From Gammaproteobacteria bacterium (GTDB lineage: Bacteria; Pseudomonadota; Gammaproteobacteria; GRL18): a stretch of DNA of 8,890 nt. Location of the stretch: the NCBI GenBank assembly GCA_027076245.1, contig JALTKC010000578.1, positions 1 through 8,890 on the forward strand, given 5' to 3'. The position numbers were made by a program, and so were the translations under genes. Positions 1 to 5,348 of the stretch are shown here, in pieces. The notes under the pieces are model-generated. The model was not told the DNA's origin. It saw nothing but the letters and a program-made list of their open reading frames with translations, and did no database searches. Within the stretch, counting starts at the first letter, position 1. Every line of letters begins with the position of its first letter.

Positions 1-606
1 CATTTAGGCAATGGCGCCAGTGCCGCGGCGGTGCTTAATGGCCAGTCTATTGATACTTCAATGGGTATGACGCCTCTGGAGGGCCTGTTAATGGGTAGCC
101 GCAGCGGGGATATTGATCCGGCCATTTTATTTTACCTGGCCAGGGAAACCGGGGCAGATATTGATACCCTGGATGATCTGCTGAATAAGCAAAGCGGCCT
201 CAAAGGGCTGTGCGGTCAGAATGATATGCGCACTATTATCGAACAGGCGGATCAGGGTGATAAGTTATCCACACTGGCCATTCATATTTTCTGCTATAGG
301 ATCAAAAAGTATATTGGTGCTTATGCTGCGGCACTTAATGGCATTGACGGGCTTATTTTTACCGGCGGTATTGGCGAAAATTCTGACTTTATCAGAGAGC
401 AGGTCTGCACAAATATGAACGGGCTTGGAATTATTATGGACAGTAATAAAAATCAGGCTGCTAATGATGCTCTGTCTGAATTACAGAGTCCGCATTCAAA
501 AGTAAAAATTCTGGCGGTAAAAACCAATGAGGAACTGGGAATTGCCCTGCAGACGCAGCAATTATTAGGTAGAGCCGGATCTCGTCTGCCTTGCACCGAG
601 GATTAG
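1..606 (+). CDS. ackA: Acetate kinase, C-terminal part (5' end outside window)
   Basis: Acetate kinase interconverts acetate plus ATP with acetyl phosphate plus ADP in the cytoplasm. The frame is open from base 1, so the gene starts upstream of the window; the GTG at 31 is an internal valine and not a start. About 201 C-terminal residues are visible, roughly half of a normal ~400-residue enzyme. The first residues are the HLGNGAS loop, whose His is an active-site residue in the family. GSRSGDIDP follows, with the conserved active-site Arg at visible residue 34, then the nucleotide-binding FTGGIGENS motif, and finally TNEELGIA, which carries the conserved late catalytic Glu. No disabling change is seen in the visible part. 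The last residues (after ELGIALQTQQLL) are a short unconserved tail ending in TAG. The gene converges on hepT, and what lies upstream of it (often pta or a phosphoketolase) is not visible. Confidence 0.96.
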   Translation, partial: HLGNGASAAAVLNGQSIDTSMGMTPLEGLLMGSRSGDIDPAILFYLARETGADIDTLDDLLNKQSGLKGLCGQNDMRTIIEQADQGDKLSTLAIHIFCYRIKKYIGAYAAALNGIDGLIFTGGIGENSDFIREQVCTNMNGLGIIMDSNKNQAANDALSELQSPHSKVKILAVKTNEELGIALQTQQLLGRAGSRLPCTED

Positions 607-764
607 GACAGCAGGAAAGACTTTAAGCAATGCATCAATTTTAGCTTACAGGTTTCTTTTTATATAAGTCATATCCATAGTCTACCCTTGGATTTTACTT
701 GTGTAAACCATAGCTGACCACTGATAAAGCTACGGGTAGAGCCGGCACATTGGGTGTATGCGTT
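607..764. other. Convergent intergenic region between ackA and hepT
   Basis: This 158-bp gap lies between two genes that converge. I see no conventional intrinsic terminator (GC-rich stem followed by a T run) on either strand. A weak 5-bp stem (TAAGC/GCTTA) follows ackA but its T-rich stretch is displaced. The main structure is the nested inverted repeat at 681-740, listed separately. Confidence 0.6.
681..740. other. Possible three-way-junction fold / nested inverted repeat
   Basis: The outer arms TCTACCC (681-687) and GGGTAGA (734-740) are perfect 7-nt complements. Between them sit two adjacent hairpins. The first is 689-710: TGG/CCA plus TTTAC/GTAAA, with a 2-nt bulge and a TTGT loop. The second is 711-732: TAGCT/AGCTA with a 12-nt loop. 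Only T688 and C733 are left unpaired at the junction, giving about 20 base pairs in 60 nt. The element lacks a T run, so it is a poor intrinsic terminator. It could be a structured RNA end for either convergent transcript, a small mobile or repeat relic, or chance. It is not a tRNA: there is no TpsiC or anticodon arm. Confidence 0.35.
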
Positions 765-1175
765 TTATATATCAGCCTGCTGTATATCCTTAATAAAATT
801 TTCGAAATCGCTCAGGTTATGTTCGATAATGTTTTTTACAATGGCCAGAGAAATATTCTGATAATCATGGACGGCAATATTTCTGAAACCAACCATTTTT
901 TTCATGGTTTCTGCCGTCTCTGGTGAAATAATATGCTGTTCCTGCAATATTTCAAAAACTTCCCGTGAGGTCTTTGGTACACCCAGTTTTTTTATGCGGA
1001 TTAAATGGCTGGATAAATCAATGCTTGCCTGAGACGCACGTTCCAGGTTCAGTATAATGGAGTCCTGCCGGGTATAATTATCTTCCAGTTCCTGTTCGTG
1101 CCCCTGATACTCTTCATTAATTCTTTTTATACAACGCCGGATTGTGGCGGTTTTATTGACTAATATGTCATCCAT
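765..1175 (-). CDS. hepT: HepT-type HEPN ribonuclease toxin (DUF86 family)
   Basis: This 136-residue all-helical protein carries the HEPN motif R-x4-H-x-Y near its C-terminus: R98, N99, H103 and Y105 in RNIAVHDY. In characterised HepT toxins this motif forms the RNase active site at a dimer interface, and the Tyr two residues after the His is the one AMPylated by the partner antitoxin. Length and motif position are normal for the family, so the toxin looks intact. Its ATG overlaps the stop of mntA (TAATG), so the two are very likely translationally coupled. A GGAG lies about 11 nt before the ATG, inside mntA. Expected role: cytoplasmic toxin arm of a type VII toxin-antitoxin system, linked in other bacteria to plasmid maintenance or phage defence. 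Activity here is inferred from the motif only. Confidence 0.9.
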   Translation of the reverse strand: MDDILVNKTATIRRCIKRINEEYQGHEQELEDNYTRQDSIILNLERASQASIDLSSHLIRIKKLGVPKTSREVFEILQEQHIISPETAETMKKMVGFRNIAVHDYQNISLAIVKNIIEHNLSDFENFIKDIQQADI

Positions 1176-1579
1176 TATGAATAATGCTCCAGTATTTCGG
1201 CACGATCTTCATTCAATTGTATGTAATTGATATAAGCATAGTCCAGAAACTGTTCTGTTTTCGGGGAAGGCCGCTGATAAATAATTTTTCCATAATGCAC
1301 TATCTGTATTTTTAATACATCATTACAGGTTTGCATATCTACCAGATCAATATCGCAGTCCAGTTTAGATGCCAGTTTTTCCTGAATATTCCAGCGTTGA
1401 ACATCGCTGATTGTTTCGGCACTGAGAAAGCCGATATCAATGTCGCTGCTGCCGGGACGAAAATCATTGGTGATAAAACTGCCATAAATAATAAGCAGTT
1501 CGGGAGAGGGTATTTCCTCCAGAAGAAAGGCCGTAATATCCTGTATTACCTGTTGTTTATTCTCATTATTAATGGACAT
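1175..1579 (-). CDS. mntA: MntA-type minimal nucleotidyltransferase antitoxin
   Basis: This 134-residue protein is of the minimal nucleotidyltransferase family. The signature GSF-x10-DxD is exact: G33 S34 F35, then ten residues, then D46 and D48. A further acidic cluster (CDIDLVD, residues 75-81) is where the third metal-binding carboxylate is expected. Family members pair with HepT and transfer AMP from ATP to the toxin's active-site Tyr, inactivating it; here that Tyr would be Y105 of the downstream protein. The antitoxin gene comes first and overlaps hepT by one base in TAATG. The ribosome binding site is weak: AAGG about 14 nt before the ATG. A possible promoter lies at 1618-1646. All catalytic residues that I can place are present, so a working antitoxin is expected. 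Confidence 0.9.
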   Translation of the reverse strand: MSINNENKQQVIQDITAFLLEEIPSPELLIIYGSFITNDFRPGSSDIDIGFLSAETISDVQRWNIQEKLASKLDCDIDLVDMQTCNDVLKIQIVHYGKIIYQRPSPKTEQFLDYAYINYIQLNEDRAEILEHYS

Positions 1580-1617
1580 TAAAAAACTTTAAGCCTTTCT
1601 TTGGATAGTTTGAACTT

Positions 1618-1646
1618 ATTGTTACTCATAAGAGGTATAAAATCAA
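1618..1646 (-). promoter_or_regulatory. Possible sigma-70 promoter for mntA-hepT
   Basis: On the minus strand TTGATT (1646-1641) and AACAAT (1623-1618) each match the -35 and -10 consensus at four of six positions, with an ideal 17-bp spacer. The position, about 40 bp before the mntA ATG, is suitable. The match is modest in AT-rich DNA. Confidence 0.3.
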
Positions 1647-1665
1647 AAGCACAGCTTCATGCTCT
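1646..1665 (-). terminator. Weak terminator-like hairpin after the coiled-coil gene
   Basis: On the minus strand AGAGCA and TGCTTT form a six-pair stem (one G-T) with an 8-nt loop, followed by TGATTTT. It lies 17 bp past the stop of the gene ending at 1683 and overlaps the candidate mntA promoter. The stem is short, so this is tentative. Confidence 0.2.
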
Positions 1666-1682
1666 ACAGCAAAATGCCATTG

Positions 1683-2981
1683 TTAATTATTTCTTAAAGT
1701 TTCTGATAATTCCTGAAATTTATTTTTCATCTGCAGGTTTTCAAAGGGCACGATTTCCGGCACCTGTAAGTTCATCAACACATCAAACGAAGCCTGACTG
1801 GTTTTAAGTACGGAAAGTAAATCGGCACTCAGCTCCACGGTATCATAGGTATTTTGTGCCAGTTGCAGATCCTTTTTTATCACCTGCCGGGCTTTACGGA
1901 CTTTGGTTTTTTGCTCTTCCAGATTGTTTTTATATAAACGGGCCGCTTTAAGCGTCAGGGTCTGAGCCTGGATGTTTTTCTGGTAAATGCTTCTGCGTCC
2001 GTGACTGGTTTCTTCTTTTAAGCGGGCCTGGGCGGTATTACGAGTAGTCAGGGTTTTATTGATTATGGCCTCAATTCTGGGGATGTATCGTTTATCCACC
2101 TGCTCAATGTATTTGCCCTGCATATAATTGACCATTTCCAGAAGTACAACATGCATACCGTAGTATTTTCGAGCTTGCTGGATGTCTTCACCGGATTCCC
2201 GGGTCAGTTGCATTAAGCGTTGGGTGATTTTTTTAAGCACATCAAATACGACTGACATCTGGATAATATCATCACCGTCCACCCGGCTGAGTAAAACTTC
2301 TACCTGCTCCTGACTCAGCTCAATACCCATATCCTGCAGCCGTTCACGCAGATAGATTTTAATTCGCCGGCTTTCCTCACGGTAGAGTTTAATATTTTCC
2401 TGCTCCTGGGCTATTTTTTTGTCATAGGCTTCCTTCGTGGTTTTCACCATATGAGTGCGCGGTGCAATGATCCGCTGTTCACGGTAGCGGGCGATATTGG
2501 TTTTTGAAGTGGCGATATAATCATCAATTTCAGCAATCTTATGTCGGTAATCATTGATATTTTCATCCTCAAGCAGCACCACCATTTTATCCAGAATTTT
2601 ATCCAGATCTTCATGCAGAGATTGTTTATCCTCTCCAAAAAAACGGCTTTCAGGGGCCTGCTTGATTTTATCTACCAGTATCACGCCATCCTGCATTTGT
2701 GAAAACAACTGCGACCACATCTGGCGAAAGCGTTCATCTTCTTCATCCCGGCGTGCCTGCTGGCGCTCCTGTTCAGACAGGCTGAACATCTGGTTGGTTG
2801 AGTTCCATAATTCTCTGGCCGTGTCTTTAGTGGCCTGCCAGGTTTCTGCGCCGTATTGCTTAGACCTGTCCCAGCCCTGTTGTATGGAATCACTCCATTC
2901 AGTGGATTCATTCGACTCATTCAACTGGGCCTGCACCGGCAGAGTACTGAGAAATAAGAGTATAAATAAAAAGACTTTCAT
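1683..2981 (-). CDS. Exported helix-rich protein of unknown function
   Basis: I do not recognise a family. The 432-residue protein begins with a clear Sec signal peptide: a short basic start (MK), a hydrophobic core (residues 3-14) and a cleavage site after PVQA at residue 18. The mature protein is highly charged, looks almost wholly helical and contains no cysteine. Five Trp lie in the first 90 residues and none after. W37, W48 and W59 are spaced exactly 11 apart, giving three 11-residue units (36-46, 47-57, 58-68) like the amphipathic repeats of LEA-type proteins. Residues 66-90 are rich in Glu, Arg and Gln, and long coiled-coil-like stretches follow (about 120-215, 225-300 and 310-375). 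The start is supported by AGGA six bases before the ATG. A periplasmic scaffold or stress protein is possible but not shown. Confidence 0.85.
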   Translation of the reverse strand: MKVFLFILLFLSTLPVQAQLNESNESTEWSDSIQQGWDRSKQYGAETWQATKDTARELWNSTNQMFSLSEQERQQARRDEEDERFRQMWSQLFSQMQDGVILVDKIKQAPESRFFGEDKQSLHEDLDKILDKMVVLLEDENINDYRHKIAEIDDYIATSKTNIARYREQRIIAPRTHMVKTTKEAYDKKIAQEQENIKLYREESRRIKIYLRERLQDMGIELSQEQVEVLLSRVDGDDIIQMSVVFDVLKKITQRLMQLTRESGEDIQQARKYYGMHVVLLEMVNYMQGKYIEQVDKRYIPRIEAIINKTLTTRNTAQARLKEETSHGRRSIYQKNIQAQTLTLKAARLYKNNLEEQKTKVRKARQVIKKDLQLAQNTYDTVELSADLLSVLKTSQASFDVLMNLQVPEIVPFENLQMKNKFQELSETLRNN

Positions 2982-3106
2982 TAAAATTCCTGATTCTAAA
3001 GATATTATTTTTTAAATAAGGGCGTTAGGGTGTGAGAAAAAGGGATATATTCAGTTTAATCTTAAAATTAAAGTTTATCATTAATTATTTCAAGCCAGAC
3101 CTTTAC

Positions 3107-3123
3107 TGTCAGATATTTTTACA
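3107..3123. promoter_or_regulatory. Possible activator site upstream of the sigma-54 promoter
   Basis: TGT-N11-ACA (3107-3109 and 3121-3123) is an imperfect dyad about 75-90 bp upstream of the -24 box, the usual distance for a sigma-54 enhancer-binding protein. Such short dyads are common in AT-rich DNA, so this is only a candidate. PrsR-type regulators of PEP-CTERM genes would be the natural partner. Confidence 0.2.
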
Positions 3124-3196
3124 TTATTGGCACAAATTAACTTAATTGTTCTTTTATTTTAATGTATTTAATTGATTTTAATAAAAAATATTTTTC

Positions 3197-3212
3197 TGGC
3201 AAAATTATTGCT
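3197..3212 (+). promoter_or_regulatory. Sigma-54 (-24/-12) promoter of the PEP-CTERM gene
   Basis: TGGCAAAATTATTGCT matches the sigma-54 consensus (TGGCACG-N4-TTGCW) at every conserved position except the sixth and seventh. The invariant GG (3198-3199) and GC (3210-3211) are separated by exactly ten bases. Transcription would begin near 3223, leaving a leader of about 134 nt before the ATG at 3357. Sigma-54 control fits what is known of PEP-CTERM genes, which in other bacteria are driven by RpoN with the PrsK-PrsR two-component system. The regulator itself is not in the window. Confidence 0.7.
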
Positions 3213-3239
3213 TATTTATATTCATTAGTTTATTAATAA

Positions 3240-3261
3240 AGCACTCCCAGGAAAGTGCTCT
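3240..3261 (-). repeat. REP tail fragment forming a leader hairpin
   Basis: Bases 3241-3261 match 4193-4213, the head side of a full REP copy plus its flank, at 19 of 21 positions; the REP stem itself is missing. Because of the differences the fragment has become its own hairpin: AGCACT (3240-3245) pairs with AGTGCT (3254-3259) over an 8-nt loop. It lies about 17 nt into the predicted sigma-54 transcript. Confidence 0.55.
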
Positions 3262-3345
3262 ACCTTTTAATTACACTTTTATTAAAAAAAAAGCGAAAGA
3301 TGCAAATAAACGAATAGACACTAATTTATGCACTAAACTTAGAAA

Positions 3346-3351
3346 GGGGGG
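3346..3351 (+). promoter_or_regulatory. Strong ribosome binding site of the PEP-CTERM gene
   Basis: A run of six G preceded by AAA, five bases before the ATG at 3357, fixes this start. It is the most purine-rich Shine-Dalgarno region in the window, which suits an abundantly made surface protein. Confidence 0.7.
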
Positions 3352-3356
3352 ATAAT

Positions 3357-4088
3357 ATGCCTATTAAAGCATCGATAATAATCACATTAGCAGGATTTTT
3401 TACCCTGGTATCATCAGCCAATGCCAGTGTAATCAGCTTTCGTAATGGGGTAAATGGGTATGACGGAAATACTGATACTGAGTTACGTGCGGATAACCCT
3501 GATACAAACTATGGTAGTAATTCCAATATTACTATTGATGGTAATGATGGTGGACAACCAACCCATGCCTTAATGCGCTTTGATAATATTTTTGGTTCTG
3601 CTCCGGGTCAAATTGCTTATGGGTCAACCATTAATAGTGCAACACTGGGCTTTCAGATCCACAGTGTTGGTGATGACCTTATAATGTTACAGATGCTGGT
3701 TGACTGGACGGATAGTACTGCGACCTGGAACAGTCTGGGTAACGGTATTCAAGATAATGGTACAGAAGCTAGTTTTCTAAGAGATTTAACAAATCTTCAC
3801 TCATACTCCCATCTCTCCAATAACGATATTTATGAAATCGATGTAAGTCAGGAAATGCAAAACTGGGCTAATGGCACTGCTAACTATGGCTGGGGTTTTA
3901 TACCGACAGATACTGATGGTGTAGATTTTCATGCCAGTGACCACCCAGACGATGGTGATCTCAGACCGGTTCTTACTGTAAGCTTTACAGCCCCCTCACC
4001 AATACCCGAGCCTAGTTCTCTGATCCTTATGGCTCTCGGCCTGGCAGGCTTAGGACGATTAAAAAATAAACAACAGACTGAACGTTAA
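3357..4088 (+). CDS. PEP-CTERM exosortase-sorted protein with DNRLRE-type domain
   Basis: This 243-residue surface protein is exported and sorted. A signal peptide covers residues 1-23 (cleavage after ANA). Residues 24-211 resemble a DNRLRE-type beta-sandwich domain: the opening segment contains DTELRADNPDTNYGS, followed by ALMRFDN and a late DLRPVLTVSF strand. The C-terminus is a textbook PEP-CTERM tail: PEP at 217-219, a hydrophobic segment (222-233) and a basic end beginning at R234. In the known system an exosortase (EpsH/XrtA) cuts at PEP and the protein reaches the surface or exopolysaccharide matrix. Biofilm or floc roles are known for some members; a ligand here is unknown. No exosortase gene is visible, as is usual since targets are scattered. 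The gene has its own sigma-54 promoter and probably stands alone. Confidence 0.92.
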   Translation: MPIKASIIITLAGFFTLVSSANASVISFRNGVNGYDGNTDTELRADNPDTNYGSNSNITIDGNDGGQPTHALMRFDNIFGSAPGQIAYGSTINSATLGFQIHSVGDDLIMLQMLVDWTDSTATWNSLGNGIQDNGTEASFLRDLTNLHSYSHLSNNDIYEIDVSQEMQNWANGTANYGWGFIPTDTDGVDFHASDHPDDGDLRPVLTVSFTAPSPIPEPSSLILMALGLAGLGRLKNKQQTER

Positions 4089-4100
4089 TTCCTGTCTGTT
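4072..4100 (+). terminator. Terminator-like hairpin overlapping the PEP-CTERM stop
   Basis: AACAGAC (4072-4078) and GTCTGTT (4094-4100) form a perfect 7-bp stem with a 15-nt loop, followed by TATTAATT. The left arm lies in the last codons of the gene. The long loop and interrupted T tract make it a moderate candidate. Confidence 0.35.
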
Positions 4101-4120
4101 TATTAATTACACCTCTTACT

Positions 4121-4147
4121 CCTGGGAGCGCGGGTATCCTGCCCGCG
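4121..4147 (+). repeat. REP-like hairpin, copy 1 (forward)
   Basis: The head CCTGGGAG is followed by stem CGCGGGT (4129-4135), loop ATCCT and stem GCCCGCG (4141-4147). The single difference from consensus, C to T at 4135, leaves a T-G wobble pair, so the hairpin is kept. It is the left arm of an inverted pair with 4177-4203. Confidence 0.9.
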
Positions 4148-4176
4148 TCAGAAATAACGCACAAACCGCTTATTGT

Positions 4177-4203
4177 CGCGGGCAGGATGCCCGCGCTCCC
4201 AGG
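4177..4203 (-). repeat. REP-like hairpin, copy 2 (reverse)
   Basis: This 27-nt unit is the reverse complement of the consensus and is identical over all 27 bases to the copy inside the transposase gene at 6722-6748. Together with copy 1 it forms an inverted pair 29 nt apart, with the GGGAG heads facing outward, resembling the paired mosaics made by REPs in other bacteria. Confidence 0.9.
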
Positions 4204-4294
4204 AAATTGCTCTGCATTTCAACAATGCCTTTACTCAGCTCACATTAAAATCCGCAAAAACGCTTAATACCATGTGCAATAAGCCTATCAATCC

Positions 4295-4313
4295 AAAAAC
4301 TCATTGAGTTTTT
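4295..4313. terminator. Bidirectional AT-rich palindrome
   Basis: Nine-base perfect arms (4295-4303 and 4305-4313) around a single T give an A5-ACTCA-like stem ending in T5. The A tract on one side and T tract on the other resemble a bidirectional terminator, but only two G-C pairs stabilise the stem. It could also be an operator for the channel gene 50 bp downstream. Confidence 0.3.
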
Positions 4314-4333
4314 CCTTTCCAGACACATATTAA
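4304..4333 (+). promoter_or_regulatory. Possible sigma-70 promoter of the channel gene
   Basis: TTGAGT (4304-4309) and TATTAA (4328-4333) each match the consensus hexamers at four of six positions with an 18-bp spacer, 30 bp before the ATG. The -35 box overlaps the palindrome at 4295-4313. Weak evidence. Confidence 0.25.
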
Positions 4334-4363
4334 TATATCCGGAAACTAAATTTAGAAAAAATC

Positions 4364-5188
4364 ATGCATTTAACACATACTGTCAAACAGTTTATAGAAA
4401 CGCCTTATTTCCGACATTTTATTACTTTTTTAATTATTTTTAACGGCATTACCCTGGGTATGGCGACCTCCAGAGATATTATGTCTGAGTATGGTGTATT
4501 AATACATACTCTGGATATGATCATTATCGGCATATTTACGATTGAAATCCTGTTGAGGATTTATGTCCATCGATGGGCCTTTTTTAAGGATCCCTGGAGT
4601 CTGTTTGACTTTTTTGTGGTATCTATTTCCCTGATCCCGGCTAATGACGGGCTGTCAGTACTGCGTGTGCTAAGAGTATTACGGCTATTTCGTCTGTTAA
4701 CCATTGTGCCGCAAATGCGCCTGATAATTTCCGCTATTTTAAGCGTTATTCCCGGTATGGCCTCGGTTTCTCTGGTATTGCTGCTGTTTTTCTATGTGTT
4801 TGCCATTATTGCCACTAATTTATTTAGTGCTACTTTCCCGCAATGGTTTGGCACTCTGGGTGAATCCATGTATACCCTGTTTCAGATCATGACTCTGGAA
4901 AGCTGGTCTATGGGTATTGCCCGACCGGTTATGGAAACCCATCCCATGGCCTGGGTTTTCTTTGTTATTTATATTCTGATTGTCACCTTTATTATGGTTA
5001 ATCTGTTTATTGGTCTGGTGGTGGATGCAATTTTTACGATTAAGGGGGATGAACATAGTGAAGATAATGGAACAGACAAACCGGAAACAGCAAGGGAGCT
5101 GGTTTATCAACATGAAATAAAGGTTTTGAATCAGGAACTGGCGGATGTAAAAGCCATGCTTAAGACCATTAATAACAAACTGGACTGA
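4364..5188 (+). CDS. BacNav-type voltage-gated sodium channel
   Basis: This 274-residue inner-membrane protein forms one six-helix subunit of a homotetrameric sodium channel; the length equals NaChBac and is close to NavAb. S1 lies at about 17-35 and S2 at 48-68 (E61). S3 includes the DPWSLFDFFVV segment with a charge-transfer Asp at D82. S4 carries gating arginines R101, R104, R107 and R110 in LRVLRVLRLFR. S5 is about 125-152. The pore loop holds the selectivity filter TLESWS (177-182, E179), which predicts Na+ selectivity, and S6 is 197-225. The cytoplasmic tail is acidic, then heptad-like (about 246-274), matching the C-terminal coiled coil of BacNav tetramers. The ribosome binding site is poor (TAGAAAAAATC). 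It probably forms a single-gene unit, since REPs and a repeat element flank it. Physiological role is unknown; links to Na+-driven motility are suggested in some bacteria. Confidence 0.95.
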   Translation: MHLTHTVKQFIETPYFRHFITFLIIFNGITLGMATSRDIMSEYGVLIHTLDMIIIGIFTIEILLRIYVHRWAFFKDPWSLFDFFVVSISLIPANDGLSVLRVLRVLRLFRLLTIVPQMRLIISAILSVIPGMASVSLVLLLFFYVFAIIATNLFSATFPQWFGTLGESMYTLFQIMTLESWSMGIARPVMETHPMAWVFFVIYILIVTFIMVNLFIGLVVDAIFTIKGDEHSEDNGTDKPETARELVYQHEIKVLNQELADVKAMLKTINNKLD

Positions 5189-5224
5189 GGTTTGTATCTT
5201 TTCCCCAAATAATGCCTGATTTAT

Positions 5225-5265
5225 CCCCTCGTCCTAACCTTCTCCCTGAGGGAGAAGGGACTGAG
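5225..5265. repeat. Second dispersed repeat, CCCT-rich palindromic type
   Basis: The core is a perfect 10-base palindrome (5238-5247 and 5249-5258, CCTTCTCCCT around one G), flanked by CCCCTCGTCCTAA and GACTGAG. It resembles a widespread dispersed intergenic element of Proteobacteria (CCCTCACCCTAACCC followed by a CTCCC/GGGAG hairpin). It lacks a T run, so terminator function after the channel gene is uncertain. Confidence 0.65.
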
Positions 5266-5321
5266 TGTGCCATATTTATTAATCAGGTAAACACTCAATA
5301 GTTTCCGGCTTATTAGGGGTG

Positions 5322-5327
5322 TATAAT
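5322..5327 (+). promoter_or_regulatory. -10 box TATAAT before the pRiA4b ORF-3-like gene
   Basis: A perfect TATAAT with no good -35 partner 15-19 bp upstream. It predicts a transcript start near 5334, downstream of the GTG at 5319, so the protein cannot begin at that GTG if this promoter is the one used. Confidence 0.45.
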
Positions 5328-5337
5328 AAGCAAAACC

Positions 5338-5343
5338 GGGGAG
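5338..5343 (+). promoter_or_regulatory. Ribosome binding site deciding the start at 5349
   Basis: GGGGAG lies five bases before the ATG at 5349. The alternative in-frame GTG at 5319 has no spaced Shine-Dalgarno sequence. This favours a 292-residue product over 302. Confidence 0.75.
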
Positions 5344-5348
5344 CTTAC

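Larger units (their letters stand above)
2982..3356. other. AT-rich divergent regulatory region
   Basis: This 375-bp gap separates the minus-strand exported-protein gene from the + strand PEP-CTERM gene, so it should hold both promoters. It is very AT-rich, with a 9-A run at 3284-3292. On the + side I see a sigma-54 promoter, a possible upstream activator site and a leader hairpin, each listed separately. On the minus side no convincing sigma-70 pair stands out. No coding potential is seen. Confidence 0.7.

Noticed and set aside
31..606. Start of ackA at the GTG at 31
   Set aside because: The frame upstream encodes HLGNGASAAA, a conserved acetate kinase segment, so the gene runs in from outside the window.
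681..740. tRNA gene suggested by a 7-bp closing stem
   Set aside because: Only two internal arms, no GTTCRANNC box and no anticodon arm of normal size.
2554..3015. Open frame of 153 codons on the + strand
   Set aside because: It lies opposite the signal-peptide-bearing exported protein, is Ser/Arg/Cys-rich low-complexity and has no recognisable domain.
3019..3040. Remnant of the CCCTCACCCTAAC-type repeat on the minus strand
   Set aside because: Only a loose similarity without the hairpin core.
3126..3145. Second sigma-54-like site starting TGGCAC
   Set aside because: The -12 GC is missing at the required ten-base spacing.
4121..4203. CRISPR array
   Set aside because: The repeats are inverted relative to each other, only two in number here, and are REP hairpins scattered through the window.
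5319..5348. GTG start adding ten residues to the pRiA4b ORF-3-like protein
   Set aside because: It lacks a spaced ribosome binding site and lies upstream of the likely transcript start set by TATAAT at 5322-5327.
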